NCBI GenBank assembly: GCA_963832715.1
Contig: CAWHVB010000003.1
Coordinates: forward strand, 62,001-126,000
From: DATFVA01 sp963832715
GTDB taxonomy: Bacteria; Bacteroidota; Ignavibacteria; Ignavibacteriales; Ignavibacteriaceae
Reading direction: 5' to 3'
Length of the DNA stretch: 64,000 bases
The first letter of the stretch is position 1. Each line of letters opens with the position of its first letter. The translations under genes and the position numbers were made by a program. Shown here piece by piece: positions 52,534 to 62,554 of the stretch. The notes under the pieces were generated by a model that saw only the letters and a program-made list of their open reading frames with translations, was not told the DNA's origin and did no database searches.

Positions 52534-53507
52534 AGACCGAGTATAATTGAAAATCTGTGAGCCGAACCCAACCTCGCAAAATTAGAATAGGCATAATCGA
52601 AAGTGAATTCAGCAATTGAAATAGGGACTTTAACTCCTGCTCCGAAAGTATAATTCTGTTCATCCACGTTGATTTTATAACCGCCTCTCAAAAAGAACAT
52701 TTGTTTCCAGGAATATTCAAACCCAGTTGAGACATTTTCACTGTTATCATTCGGATGATTAAGTTGGATAGCGGTCGTTATTTTATTCATATCATCCTCA
52801 TAAGGTTCGAGTGCAAAACCGATCCTGAAAACCGTTGGGGGTGAAAATGACTGCCATTCAGAAACTTTACGTTTGCCAACAAGAACTACATCGCCATCAG
52901 GAGCAAGCTGGTTTCCGAAATTAGAAACTGTGACGGCAAACCGGGTAGAACCCAAACCGGTCCAATAATAGGTACCAAGATCTATCATCACCCCGCGCAT
53001 TTTGAGTTTATCGAGAGTTTCCTCAATATACCTCACCGTGCCGCCAAAGCTGAATTGATCTGTCATTCTGCGCGAATAAGTTACTGCCAAGGCAAGATCA
53101 CCGAATCCAAAATATTCACCCGTTCCGAAGGGGGCGTATTCAGTAGTTACCGGCATATCTTTCATAGATAGTGATGTCAGTGCGACCCCAAATGAATTAT
53201 TAGCATCGAGGTGGTAGACTGCCCCAAGAAAATCATGATTTATATCCGCAACCCATTCATTGTGGGATAAGAATATCTCATTATCCTGAAACTCTGACAA
53301 CCCTGCGGGGTTCCAGTATAATGCAGATGCATCATTTGCTATAGCAACGAATGCATCGCCAAGTGCTGAAGCTCTTCCACCGACACCAATTTTCAAAAAT
53401 TGTGCAGTAGAAATACCGGCGCGCTGACCGCCAAGTACCGGAAATAACTGTGCTCTTGTTTCAAAAAAACTTGCAAGTAGAAATAAAATTAATATTACTC
53501 TTTTCAT
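52530..53507 (-). CDS. PorV/PorQ family outer-membrane protein
   Basis: 325 residues. A signal peptide (1-19) precedes the typical PorV start (GISTAQFLKIGVGGRASALG, DAFVAIANDASALYWNPAGL) and a barrel of about fourteen strands (GFGDLALAVTYSRRM, GGTVRYIEETLD, WKQMFFLRGGYKINV, ending FARLGSAHRFSIIL). PorV carries T9SS cargo from the pore to the attachment complex. A PorV paralogue inside an operon with a cargo gene suggests a dedicated shuttle. It is two bases downstream of the TonB receptor gene. Confidence 0.9.
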   Translation of the reverse strand: MKRVILILFLLASFFETRAQLFPVLGGQRAGISTAQFLKIGVGGRASALGDAFVAIANDASALYWNPAGLSEFQDNEIFLSHNEWVADINHDFLGAVYHLDANNSFGVALTSLSMKDMPVTTEYAPFGTGEYFGFGDLALAVTYSRRMTDQFSFGGTVRYIEETLDKLKMRGVMIDLGTYYWTGLGSTRFAVTVSNFGNQLAPDGDVVLVGKRKVSEWQSFSPPTVFRIGFALEPYEDDMNKITTAIQLNHPNDNSENVSTGFEYSWKQMFFLRGGYKINVDEQNYTFGAGVKVPISIAEFTFDYAYSNFARLGSAHRFSIILGL

Positions 53508-53509
53508 CT

Positions 53510-56347
53510 TTAAAACCTCAGGCTGACTCCAAGTTTCACATTTCTTCTGGTTAAATATCTTGCAGGATTATATGGATATGCAGAAAGCGGAGCCTGTAAA
53601 TCAGGATATCGTGGATCATTCCAGGATAACGGGACATTATCTCCCGCTTCATAGGCCTTGCCCGTAACTGGATTAATAATAGCAGAATTTTTTGTGTCTA
53701 ATAAATTATTTACTTCAACAGTAAAAGAAAACCGGAGACCGCTTATATCAAAGTACTTTTCAAAATTCAGATCTACCCAGAACCAGTCATCGCCGATCTT
53801 AGTATTCCTATCATTCTGAATATAATCATATTCAGGCCTGCCGTCAGCATTATAGCTTCCCGTAAATACCGCAGGTGTATACCTTTTACCCGATTCGTAA
53901 AATAACCGCACATATACATTATAATCATCAAGTATTCCATTGCCGAAACCATATAAGGCATTATCTTTTTCCACATAAAAATTGGCGGTGAGATTTACTG
54001 TCAACGGTCTATCCCACGACAGATAGGATTCTTTAATGTTCTCGTTAAGGTTTCCCTGTGCAACAAGGACGCCCTCATCAGGCGAAGAACTTTTACCGGT
54101 TACAATCGCATAAGAAGCAGATGCATCACCTGTAAACCATTTATTAATTCTTTTTTTGTATTCAACTTCCAATCCGCGGGATCTGGCATAATCTGAATTG
54201 ACGTATGTGATGAAGCTCTGTGCAGCAAGGCGTGCGGAACTGATTTTAGCCGTGCGTGTGGTAACATAATCGAATATATCCTTGTAGTAAGCCGTAATTG
54301 TTAAGACATCATCGTTAGTAAATTGTGTTTTCAAACCAAGTTCATAAGCGACGGTTGTTTCCGGATTCAGATCAGGGTTTCCGAACTTTTGAAATGAAGA
54401 CTGAGCATTCAGCGGGTTAAGCTTCGCATATACGAACTGAGGATTAGGCCATTTGCTGAAATGACCATACGAAAAGAATAATGTCTGGTTGTCGGAGACA
54501 GGATGAGATATGCCGAGCCTTGGGCTTAGTCTTGCCTTAAATCTTCTCCCACCGAACCACGAGAACGTATCATCCTGGTATCTTTGGCGTACTTCATCAG
54601 GAATAGTTACCACATCGGGGTTCTTAATGGCATCATCAACATATTTCCCCGGGAACCAGTAATCCATACGTAAACCGAAATTCAGGATCATTCCGCTGAA
54701 GTTTATATTATCCTGTGCATAGAAAGCGCCCTGTGCAGGAAAAACCCTGTAGATATCGTTGTTTAGTCCCAGAGTACCTACCCACGGTTTATAAATATCC
54801 ACAACCTGCATATCCTGGAACTGAAGATTAAAACCAGCTTTGAACTTGTTCTTTTCATCGAAGAAACTTGTCAGGTCACCTTTGATTGAAGTTTCACTAA
54901 AAAAATGATCACGCCATGTATAAGGATTGCCGACATCCCAGAATCCATCTCCCGGAATAACACCTACTGTATCCCTGTTCTGATTATAGTATTGTATTGG
55001 GAAGTTTACGATATCCTGTGGTTCGAGATATTGATTCCAGTTTTTTCCGTTTGCATCTGCCCGCAGATTGGTATAGAAATGATTCAGCTTAATTTCATAA
55101 AAAGTTTTCGCGTTTAATGTATGAGTCATTGTAAATGAATGATATTCATTGTTGTGTGTAAATGTGTTTGCCTGGTCGAGGATATTCTGGAAGTCATATT
55201 GATATCCGGGACTTGGCTCTACATACTCAAGATTTGTCTGCAGTGACTGCGAATTTTGATTTATATCAACGGATTGATTGTATGAATAAACAAACTTTAA
55301 GGTGGGGAAAGGTTTATATGAAATTTTTCCAAGCCAGAACCAGCTGTTTTCTGCTTCCGGAGCAAACCTGGTTCCTCCGAAAGTAGATGAATAAAGCTGT
55401 TTTGCTGTAGGTTTATAATACCCCTGGGTAATACCGTCACTGAATCCCGCATGGAAGCTGCCGAAAAATGATACTTCGCCAGGAATTTTGATGCCTATTG
55501 CAGGGAGGATTGCAGAAGTCAGTGGTTCCGGACCGCTGAGGTTTGCCTCTGCTATATTAACATTAAAAACATGATTTGATTCATTATTTCCAAGGTTGTC
55601 TCTTTTATATGAAACATACCCGCTATATTTTTCGCCACCTTCCCTGGTTTTTACGTTCACAACGCCTGAAGTTGCCTGACCGTATTCAGCATTGAACCCT
55701 CCGGTAATTACCTCAACTTCTTCAATAGCATTTGCACTTAGTTCCAGTCCGAATCCGGTCCCTGATAATGGATCCTGCACATTCACACCGTCAAGAAGGA
55801 AAGCATTCTCATAAGATCTTCCGCCTCTAATATGTATTGTATTGTCAGTTTCTACAACACCAGCTTGCTGGGTAACAACGTCTGTAATATTTTCTACAAT
55901 TGATTTTTCAATGTCATCTTTAGAGACACTTTTTTTGCTCTGTGTTTCTTCAACGTCCATGAGTGGTTTCTCTCCAACCACAACCACATCCTGCCCAAGG
56001 CTTAAGACTGTTTCCTCAAGCTTAACATTTAATTCTTTGGTTTTATTGGTCAAAATTTCGTATCCGGTATATTCAACAGTTTTATATCCGATCAGGGAAA
56101 CCTGGATATTGTACTCACCATCGGATATTCCGTTTATCCTGAAATTTCCGTTTACGTCTGTAGCAGCACCGTAATAGGTCCCTTTTAAGATAATGTTAAC
56201 TCCGGGGAGTTCTTCACCTGAACCGGCATCGGTAACTTTACCAATCAAATTTCCTTTAGATTGTCCGTAAATAAATGCATTTACAAACAAAGTAAGCATT
56301 AGAAAAAAGAAGATTGATTTAGATTTAAGTTGTAAATAAAATATCAT
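53510..56347 (-). CDS. TonB-dependent receptor with carboxypeptidase-like N-domain
   Basis: 945 residues. Signal peptide (about 1-28), carboxypeptidase-regulatory-like domain (about 33-120; IGKVTDAGSGEELPGVNIIL, TDVNGNFRINGISDGEY), plug (about 135-255; ENITDVVTQQAGVVETDNTI, HIRGGRSYENAFLLDGV, EVEVITGGFNAEYGQA) and a beta-barrel ending YNPARYLTRRNVKLGVSLRF. No SusD partner gene is present. It shares an operon with a PorV-like protein and two lipoproteins. The start overlaps the upstream lipoprotein stop by four bases. Confidence 0.92.
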   Translation of the reverse strand: MIFYLQLKSKSIFFFLMLTLFVNAFIYGQSKGNLIGKVTDAGSGEELPGVNIILKGTYYGAATDVNGNFRINGISDGEYNIQVSLIGYKTVEYTGYEILTNKTKELNVKLEETVLSLGQDVVVVGEKPLMDVEETQSKKSVSKDDIEKSIVENITDVVTQQAGVVETDNTIHIRGGRSYENAFLLDGVNVQDPLSGTGFGLELSANAIEEVEVITGGFNAEYGQATSGVVNVKTREGGEKYSGYVSYKRDNLGNNESNHVFNVNIAEANLSGPEPLTSAILPAIGIKIPGEVSFFGSFHAGFSDGITQGYYKPTAKQLYSSTFGGTRFAPEAENSWFWLGKISYKPFPTLKFVYSYNQSVDINQNSQSLQTNLEYVEPSPGYQYDFQNILDQANTFTHNNEYHSFTMTHTLNAKTFYEIKLNHFYTNLRADANGKNWNQYLEPQDIVNFPIQYYNQNRDTVGVIPGDGFWDVGNPYTWRDHFFSETSIKGDLTSFFDEKNKFKAGFNLQFQDMQVVDIYKPWVGTLGLNNDIYRVFPAQGAFYAQDNINFSGMILNFGLRMDYWFPGKYVDDAIKNPDVVTIPDEVRQRYQDDTFSWFGGRRFKARLSPRLGISHPVSDNQTLFFSYGHFSKWPNPQFVYAKLNPLNAQSSFQKFGNPDLNPETTVAYELGLKTQFTNDDVLTITAYYKDIFDYVTTRTAKISSARLAAQSFITYVNSDYARSRGLEVEYKKRINKWFTGDASASYAIVTGKSSSPDEGVLVAQGNLNENIKESYLSWDRPLTVNLTANFYVEKDNALYGFGNGILDDYNVYVRLFYESGKRYTPAVFTGSYNADGRPEYDYIQNDRNTKIGDDWFWVDLNFEKYFDISGLRFSFTVEVNNLLDTKNSAIINPVTGKAYEAGDNVPLSWNDPRYPDLQAPLSAYPYNPARYLTRRNVKLGVSLRF

Positions 56348-57921
56348 GGTACTAATCCAAATTCATCGAAATATACTTTTTCTAATAGTTGATTAACATT
56401 CATACTGCCGCCGTTAGCAATATGCAGAGGTACCCCGATAAAAAATAATCTCTTATCATTATTAATAAATGCAATGGGTCCATCAACATGTACACCCGGG
56501 GGTCCATTCCCTATAATTTTGTATATTGTCTGGGTTGTGGAGGAGGAGTAGAAAGTTCTCACGCTTGCGAGTGTTTCGGTTGTCTGTAATGCCGGATATT
56601 GATTAGTCTGTGCAACAGGCGTGATATCAGCCGGAGGAATTATAAACGAAAGGCTCTTTCTCTGACCCAGCGAATCGATAGGCAAAAATAATTTGAGGGT
56701 TGGTGCATCAACTGAAAAATCAGCAGAAGAATCAGCAAATGTCATAGAGAACATAATCTTCCCGCCGTAACCGTTCGGGTCAATGAAGTTGTTCGTTACA
56801 AGGCTTAATAAAGAGAGATGTGGTGTCGAGTTAGCATACCAATACAAATATTTAAACAGCTTGATGGTTTGCGGAAAAGTAACATTCTCAAATGGCAGAG
56901 GGGTCTTCTGAAAATCATATACCTCAAATTTATTTGCCAGTGCTCCTCCTCCGATAGTACTGAATGCATTGTTGTAAAATGATGCTATCTGGTTGTTGAT
57001 CGTGGGATAATCGTCCACAATTAATAAATTTCCCTTCGGTTGTTTTACATACCAGGAATGACCGGAATCCGGTAAAGAGATAATTTTGGAGTATGCCCCG
57101 GATAAATCCTTGGCCTGTATGTATATCCGGTTCGTATCATTCAAAACGAGTCCCTGGAGCCTGTTCGGAAAGATATTAGATTCAGAACCATTTATTAATA
57201 TTTGCATTTCAGGGCTGGATGTATTCAGATTGACGGGACGGAGGGTTACCAGGTTCACATTTCCATCAAGAGCAACAAAATTTGCTGTGTCATTTAATGA
57301 AATATTAATGCTGACAATCGACTCTACACCATCTAGATCGTCAGAATTCCAGGCAAACGTCATGACAGGGAATGAGCTATCGGGTATAACAGTTAAGGGA
57401 TTCCAGGAAACTTCAGGCGGTGAATTCTTAATCGGGAATTTTAAATTAGCCGGAGAAGGATCGATTATACCTATGTCATAATACTTTTCCCCTTGGTCAT
57501 ATACCCCGTTACCATTAGCATCCACGAATGGTTCCGGTCCGTAATTAACACCGTTCTGAACTATCCCGGCATCGTAAGATCCGTTACCCGAATTATCAAC
57601 CGCAGATACAAGAAAATTATATGTTGTATCCGAGGTTCCTATTGGTAAACTAAAAATACTATCCGTGTTTGTTGTAAAGGTCCAAGCCGAGTCAATTCCT
57701 TCCCACTTAAAATAATACCCGACAATCAGTCCATCCGGGTCATCACCCCACCAGCTAACTTTCAACAGGCTTCGCTGCTGTGCTATAGTACTATCGGGAA
57801 ACAGAGATATGAAGGTATCGGGTGATTTATTACCAACAGGGTTGTCTACAACCGATTCGTTACAACTGAATAGCAGAGTACCAAGTGTAAGAAGGAGAAC
57901 TATTTTATGGATTGAGTGCAT
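56344..57921 (-). CDS. Outer-membrane lipoprotein with Ig-like and Ca-binding-like segments
   Basis: 525 residues. Lipoprotein signal with Cys20 (LLTLGTLLFSC), a fibronectin-like domain (about 40-110; SWWGDDPDGLIVGYYFKW), a calcium-loop-like stretch (DANGNGVYDQGEKYYD, about 135-150), a second Ig-like domain and a C-terminal domain of unknown fold (about 300-525). It is the first gene of the five-gene unit with TonB receptor, PorV, NHL lipoprotein and PLD-fold cargo. It may play the surface-lid role that SusD plays for SusC; that is inference. Confidence 0.75.
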   Translation of the reverse strand: MHSIHKIVLLLTLGTLLFSCNESVVDNPVGNKSPDTFISLFPDSTIAQQRSLLKVSWWGDDPDGLIVGYYFKWEGIDSAWTFTTNTDSIFSLPIGTSDTTYNFLVSAVDNSGNGSYDAGIVQNGVNYGPEPFVDANGNGVYDQGEKYYDIGIIDPSPANLKFPIKNSPPEVSWNPLTVIPDSSFPVMTFAWNSDDLDGVESIVSINISLNDTANFVALDGNVNLVTLRPVNLNTSSPEMQILINGSESNIFPNRLQGLVLNDTNRIYIQAKDLSGAYSKIISLPDSGHSWYVKQPKGNLLIVDDYPTINNQIASFYNNAFSTIGGGALANKFEVYDFQKTPLPFENVTFPQTIKLFKYLYWYANSTPHLSLLSLVTNNFIDPNGYGGKIMFSMTFADSSADFSVDAPTLKLFLPIDSLGQRKSLSFIIPPADITPVAQTNQYPALQTTETLASVRTFYSSSTTQTIYKIIGNGPPGVHVDGPIAFINNDKRLFFIGVPLHIANGGSMNVNQLLEKVYFDEFGLVP

Positions 57922-58019
57922 TTATCATCAGAGTTTGAAAAAATAATACCCGGGGCAAATTATATGTGTAATTAACAGTGAAGATCCCCGGTATAATAAA
58001 CCTTTCACCGATAAAATCT

Positions 58020-58050
58020 TCCGGTTAGCTGCATAAAACAGCTAACCGGA
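58020..58050 (-). terminator. Terminator between the two halves of the export locus
   Basis: A perfect 12-bp inverted repeat (TCCGGTTAGCTG with CAGCTAACCGGA) around CATAAAA, ten bases after the stop at 58060. On the minus strand a TTTTATC run follows. It separates the upstream secreted-protein genes from the five-gene unit. Confidence 0.85.
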
Positions 58051-58059
58051 ACAATAATT

Positions 58060-60183
58060 TTACTTCAACAGGACCATCTTCCTGACCATATTAAAGTTTT
58101 CCGAGTTTATTCTGTAGAAATATACTCCGGAACTTAAAGAACTTCCGTTGAACGTTAGCTGATGATTTCCGGAAGATTGGAATTGATTAACCAGAGTTTT
58201 TACTTCCTGACCGATCATATTGTAAACTTTAACTGTAACCAGACCTCCCTTGGGAATTGAGTACGAGATAATAGTACTGGGGTTGAATGGGTTCGGATAG
58301 TTCTGATTCAACTGGTAAGCCGAAGGCTGAGGATTTGCTGCTTCCTTAACATCCGTTATAAATCCTACGAAATCATCATTCTTCCTGGGCACAAGTTTAT
58401 AATTGCTGAAGGCATAGTATACGATACCAGTGACTGATTCGAATGTCGACCCTGTGTTTACGTATGTAGGCAGTGTATCCTGACCTGCAAACCACCAATT
58501 ATTGTAATCGTGGTTTCCATCCTGAAGATCAATTCGGGTATTTGATCCGCTTCCATCGGCAACCAAGATATCACCGAAATTTCTGTTTCCACCGCTACCC
58601 TCTTCAGGACCCGGATTTCCATCAGCATTCTCATCAGTAACTGTCAGATTGGAATATTTTACAAGCACACCTTCCCATTGTTCAGCTACAACTGTACCGT
58701 TAGTCTTCTGATCAATATCAGATGTTAACAGATCTTCAGCATCTGGTAAAGGGTTCCCGATTGAATTTACAGTTATGTTGGAACTGCTGTTTATTCCACC
58801 TACCTGTGTCAGCCCATTGTTCTCGCTCACGGCTCCGGTTACCGTAACATTATCTCCTCTACTAAGAGCTAATACTTCAGTTCCATTAATTCGTATACCG
58901 CTCCATGCACCCTGTCCATCCTGAATATAAACCTGCGGACCGGTAAGTGTCCCTGTTTCATTACCATCAATATCGGAAGTATCTGAAGTAACCACTCCGG
59001 TTACTGTGACATTATACCCGGAAAAACCACTATATCCACCCCCGAAAGGACTGTACTGTATATCCCGTATATTCAGAGCTCTGTTTGGTAATACAAGATA
59101 GAAAAACCTGCTTCTGGCTGTATCGGCCGGATAAACGCTCTCAAGTCCGGAATTATCTTTCGCCCACACAATGTAACTCATAACACAAGAATCGGGTTGG
59201 GCAGGTACAACTGCTTCCCAGGTATTCCCGCTTGTATTATTCATAGTAAGTTCAACATCTGCACCAAAATTCTTTCTATAATATAATTTAGCAGAAGATA
59301 CAGAACCATCCGGGTCAACAATTTGTGCTGAAACAGTAACTGGATCGCCGAAACTAACGTTCACAGGATCACGTACAAGACCGCTGACAGAGGGAGAAAA
59401 TGAAGCTACAGTAACATCTCCCGGGTAGGCTGGGTTGACCAGATTTGCATACGTTGTATTAGTAATATTGTCTCTGTTCTGAATATAGCCAACTACCTTA
59501 CCGAGGATGGTGCCTGGAACAGGAACGGGAGCATTTCTGAAATAAGAAGATTGATTTCCTATGATAACCTGGGTATTATCCTGATCATATATCACATAAG
59601 AACCGGAACCGACTCCGCCGCTCGTAGCAGTTACCGTATCGACTTCAACGAACATGGATTCCCACTTTGCACCTTTGCATAAACCCTGTAGACTGCCGGT
59701 TTCAGCTAAAGAATCCATCGTAAGATGAATTGGCTGAGGTCGCTCCATAAATCCTACAACGCCGGATGCATCAAAATCTATTAAATCCAGCTCTGTTGTA
59801 GTAAAATATGGAACGACTACTCCTGTCACATTGACAACGTAGCCAGTATCAATAAGGCCAAATGGATTACCGGTGGGCATGTTAGGAAATCTAACAAGTA
59901 TTCCCGACCACTCAGTATCAGCAGTATCCTGGAGAATCAATGCAGGGGCACCTGCTATTAATGTTGTCCCGCTGTCAGGATTTGCATCCTTATAAGGGGC
60001 AACCATAACAACACCGCTTACATTAACAGTATCGCCTGCAAGGGGAGATTGAATTTCACAACCTGAACCTACAGAATCAGGATTGATATACTGAATATCC
60101 CTGATTGTTACATGCGGATAATTCTGCGCAAAGGTTGTTACAGAAATCATAAGCATAAAAATAAAAAGTAACATTTTTTTCAT
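58060..60183 (-). CDS. T9SS cargo with repeated OB-like domains
   Basis: 707 residues. A signal peptide (1-19) is followed by OB-like modules of the type VTVTGVVTSD...VYIQDGQGAWSGIRI, seen at about 20-140, 150-260, 385-480 and 490-610, and a Por sorting domain (YQLNQNYPNPFNPSTIISYS ... GVYFYRINSEN). A stretch at about 270-350 is Ig-like with a YYRKNFGADVE strand. No catalytic motif is apparent. The modules resemble those in the PLD-fold enzyme and in secreted nucleases. Start has an AAGAGGTG ribosome-binding site. Confidence 0.8.
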   Translation of the reverse strand: MKKMLLFIFMLMISVTTFAQNYPHVTIRDIQYINPDSVGSGCEIQSPLAGDTVNVSGVVMVAPYKDANPDSGTTLIAGAPALILQDTADTEWSGILVRFPNMPTGNPFGLIDTGYVVNVTGVVVPYFTTTELDLIDFDASGVVGFMERPQPIHLTMDSLAETGSLQGLCKGAKWESMFVEVDTVTATSGGVGSGSYVIYDQDNTQVIIGNQSSYFRNAPVPVPGTILGKVVGYIQNRDNITNTTYANLVNPAYPGDVTVASFSPSVSGLVRDPVNVSFGDPVTVSAQIVDPDGSVSSAKLYYRKNFGADVELTMNNTSGNTWEAVVPAQPDSCVMSYIVWAKDNSGLESVYPADTARSRFFYLVLPNRALNIRDIQYSPFGGGYSGFSGYNVTVTGVVTSDTSDIDGNETGTLTGPQVYIQDGQGAWSGIRINGTEVLALSRGDNVTVTGAVSENNGLTQVGGINSSSNITVNSIGNPLPDAEDLLTSDIDQKTNGTVVAEQWEGVLVKYSNLTVTDENADGNPGPEEGSGGNRNFGDILVADGSGSNTRIDLQDGNHDYNNWWFAGQDTLPTYVNTGSTFESVTGIVYYAFSNYKLVPRKNDDFVGFITDVKEAANPQPSAYQLNQNYPNPFNPSTIISYSIPKGGLVTVKVYNMIGQEVKTLVNQFQSSGNHQLTFNGSSLSSGVYFYRINSENFNMVRKMVLLK

Positions 60184-60195
60184 AGTACACCTCTT

Positions 60196-62310
60196 TTATT
60201 TAACTATTAAAAACTTGCCGAGTTTTATATCTCCAGTAGACAAATCTTTGACAGAGAAAATATAAAGCCCGGTTGCTATAGCCTGATCGTGATCAGTAAT
60301 TAAGTCCCAGGGTTCTTCACCCCCTGATAAAACCTGTGTCCCATCATTTGAATATTGCTGAAACCAACGCAAACCGGAACCATTACTGTTTTTATCGTGA
60401 TGAATTCTTTTAACAACATCACCAGCTAAAGTATAAATTGTTATTTCAGATGTCTCGGGGAGATTGTAGAAATATATCTTTCTCAACCTTTCGGACGAAC
60501 CGTCCCAGTAAGCATTGCTGTAATATGGATTAGGATAAACCCCAACTTCTACAGCCGGGTCACTCGTGGGTAATGTACCCGGAACGATTTTTTTCAAACT
60601 TGCGAGTGCGCCGGATTCAAGGCTTTCAAGATTATTTGCCGGATCACCTTTATCAAAGGCAGTAACAGAAAACAAGTACTGCCATCCATTCAAAAGATTA
60701 TCGATTTCAAACTTGTATTTATAGCTGTTGGGATCACCCTTAAAAGTTACCGGGGAAGGAAGTTCGACTGCGGAAAAACCGGTATTATAACCATAGGAAT
60801 CGCCTGTACTATCAAACTCAGCCATCAATATCAAAGATTTATAAATATCCTGCTTCCCGGATAAATCGAATCCCGGCTCAGTTCTGTAAAGCCTGTAACC
60901 TTCAAAATCTTTTTTCCCCGATATTGGATCAACAGAGTTCTGAGACCTATCATCCCAATAAATAGTTACTTTCTGATTCTCAGGAACAGCCTTTACGTTA
61001 GGATAAATGGGGGGGGCGGGCAGAATATATCTTGTAATTTTACCGTTCCCATCTAAATCTTCACCGGCATCAAGTATACCGTTCCTGTTTCTGTCCTCGC
61101 CAAAATAAGCTCTCAATGCCCAGCTGGCATTAGAATAAAGAATAGTTTTTTGTTCTTCAGTATCATAAGCAGCAGGTTCATTGCCGTACTTATGTGCACA
61201 GACAACAGCGAAAACTACATTTATTGAATCTCCAGGAGCGATATTTTTGTAAGGTCCCGAAGTTATGAGCACCGAACGGTTTGAAGGTGCCTGGAGTGTT
61301 GAAGGATTTATTCCCTGTTTGAACCGGTTATTACCGCCGAAATAACCCTGCATTTTTCGATATCTCTGGATATCATCCTGAGGAGAGAAAAAGTTCGGAT
61401 CATCGGTGTTCCTGAACTGCCAGCTGACAAAATTAACAGAGGGCAACTCAGTTCCACCGCCAATATTTATTGCACTATCCAGGGAAGGAGTCGACCCAAG
61501 AAATTGAATACCCACATAGCTGTCAGTAAATCCAATATCACCTGTAGCATCAAACTCGTATGCGATTCTCATAGAATCACTGTATCCGTCCCCGCCTTTA
61601 TTATAAAAAGTTGTTGGTCCGGGAGGAGTTATTTTCGTATTTCTCACTACGGCATCGGTCCATAATCCAACATAAACGCTGTCGATATATTTATTCGTTA
61701 CGTTTTTCAAAGTATAGTTAATGATAACAAAGAAATCGGCAAACGGGAAATTCCAGGCATAGCTTTCCTGGTGAACAACTAATCCCAAAGGATCATGTCC
61801 TTCAATCACTTCGCCGTTGAGCAAGGTTGTATTTGTATCGGTATAATTACAGACAAAATCCTGGTGGGAAACAGCTCTCGGATCGTAATATCTTGAATCG
61901 GATAAGGATGACCTCTCAAGCATCATACTTCCGGAAGCATTCGTAAATTCTAATCCGCCTCCTCTTGACCCTGCTGAAGCCTGGTCAATTACACCTGTTG
62001 TTACAAAAGGACCCTGCCTGTTTGAACCGGTAGAGTCTTCACTGATATAACCTCCCACCCATAAGCCGCCATCATAGATATGTTCTATGCCGCTACCGAG
62101 AGGATATTCGCAGGAAGGCTGTTCGGGCCAAAGCTGAAAACTATGGCCGTAAGTACCAAAATTAGTAACAGTTAAACCAATATTACCAACATTAGTATAG
62201 TGACTATTGTCGTCGTTTAATATTTTGTTAACCTTCTTATCATCTCCCCCGTTATAACTGAAGGCACAGAAAAGCAGGATTGCAGAAACAAGCAGTAATT
62301 TATATTTCAT
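60196..62310 (-). CDS. Large exported protein of unknown function
   Basis: 704 residues with a signal peptide (about 1-18). The body has repeated Ig/fibronectin-like segments (WQYLFSVTAFDKGDPANNLE, NVKAVPENQKVTIYWDD) and Ca-binding-like loops (DRNRNGILDAGEDLDGNGK, about 400-418). It ends in a divergent sorting-like domain: ITIYTLAGDVVKRIHHD ... ATGLYIFSVKDLSTGDIKLG plus KFLIVK, without the YPNPFNP box and with VGVYPNPYYSNAYWDG instead. It resembles a conserved family of large Ignavibacteria surface proteins. It precedes the 58060-60183 gene by 12 bases, so both are one transcript. Confidence 0.7.
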   Translation of the reverse strand: MKYKLLLVSAILLFCAFSYNGGDDKKVNKILNDDNSHYTNVGNIGLTVTNFGTYGHSFQLWPEQPSCEYPLGSGIEHIYDGGLWVGGYISEDSTGSNRQGPFVTTGVIDQASAGSRGGGLEFTNASGSMMLERSSLSDSRYYDPRAVSHQDFVCNYTDTNTTLLNGEVIEGHDPLGLVVHQESYAWNFPFADFFVIINYTLKNVTNKYIDSVYVGLWTDAVVRNTKITPPGPTTFYNKGGDGYSDSMRIAYEFDATGDIGFTDSYVGIQFLGSTPSLDSAINIGGGTELPSVNFVSWQFRNTDDPNFFSPQDDIQRYRKMQGYFGGNNRFKQGINPSTLQAPSNRSVLITSGPYKNIAPGDSINVVFAVVCAHKYGNEPAAYDTEEQKTILYSNASWALRAYFGEDRNRNGILDAGEDLDGNGKITRYILPAPPIYPNVKAVPENQKVTIYWDDRSQNSVDPISGKKDFEGYRLYRTEPGFDLSGKQDIYKSLILMAEFDSTGDSYGYNTGFSAVELPSPVTFKGDPNSYKYKFEIDNLLNGWQYLFSVTAFDKGDPANNLESLESGALASLKKIVPGTLPTSDPAVEVGVYPNPYYSNAYWDGSSERLRKIYFYNLPETSEITIYTLAGDVVKRIHHDKNSNGSGLRWFQQYSNDGTQVLSGGEEPWDLITDHDQAIATGLYIFSVKDLSTGDIKLGKFLIVK

Positions 62311-62554
62311 CTACAAAATTTATTTAAGGATATAATACAAGAAGAATCTTGCGGATCTATCTATTCCAAAATTACGTGTCAAAAATAAGGAGTTTCATGT
62401 TAGGAACAAATATAAAATTAGATTCTTAGATTAATTTATTGTTAAATGGCAGAAAATAGGCGGGAAAAATTTTCCCCCTGCTTAAATAAGGCTGTAACCC
62501 TTATAAATCAAGGCTGAGAGCTGCTTGCGTAATTTAAAAATAAATGATCAATCA

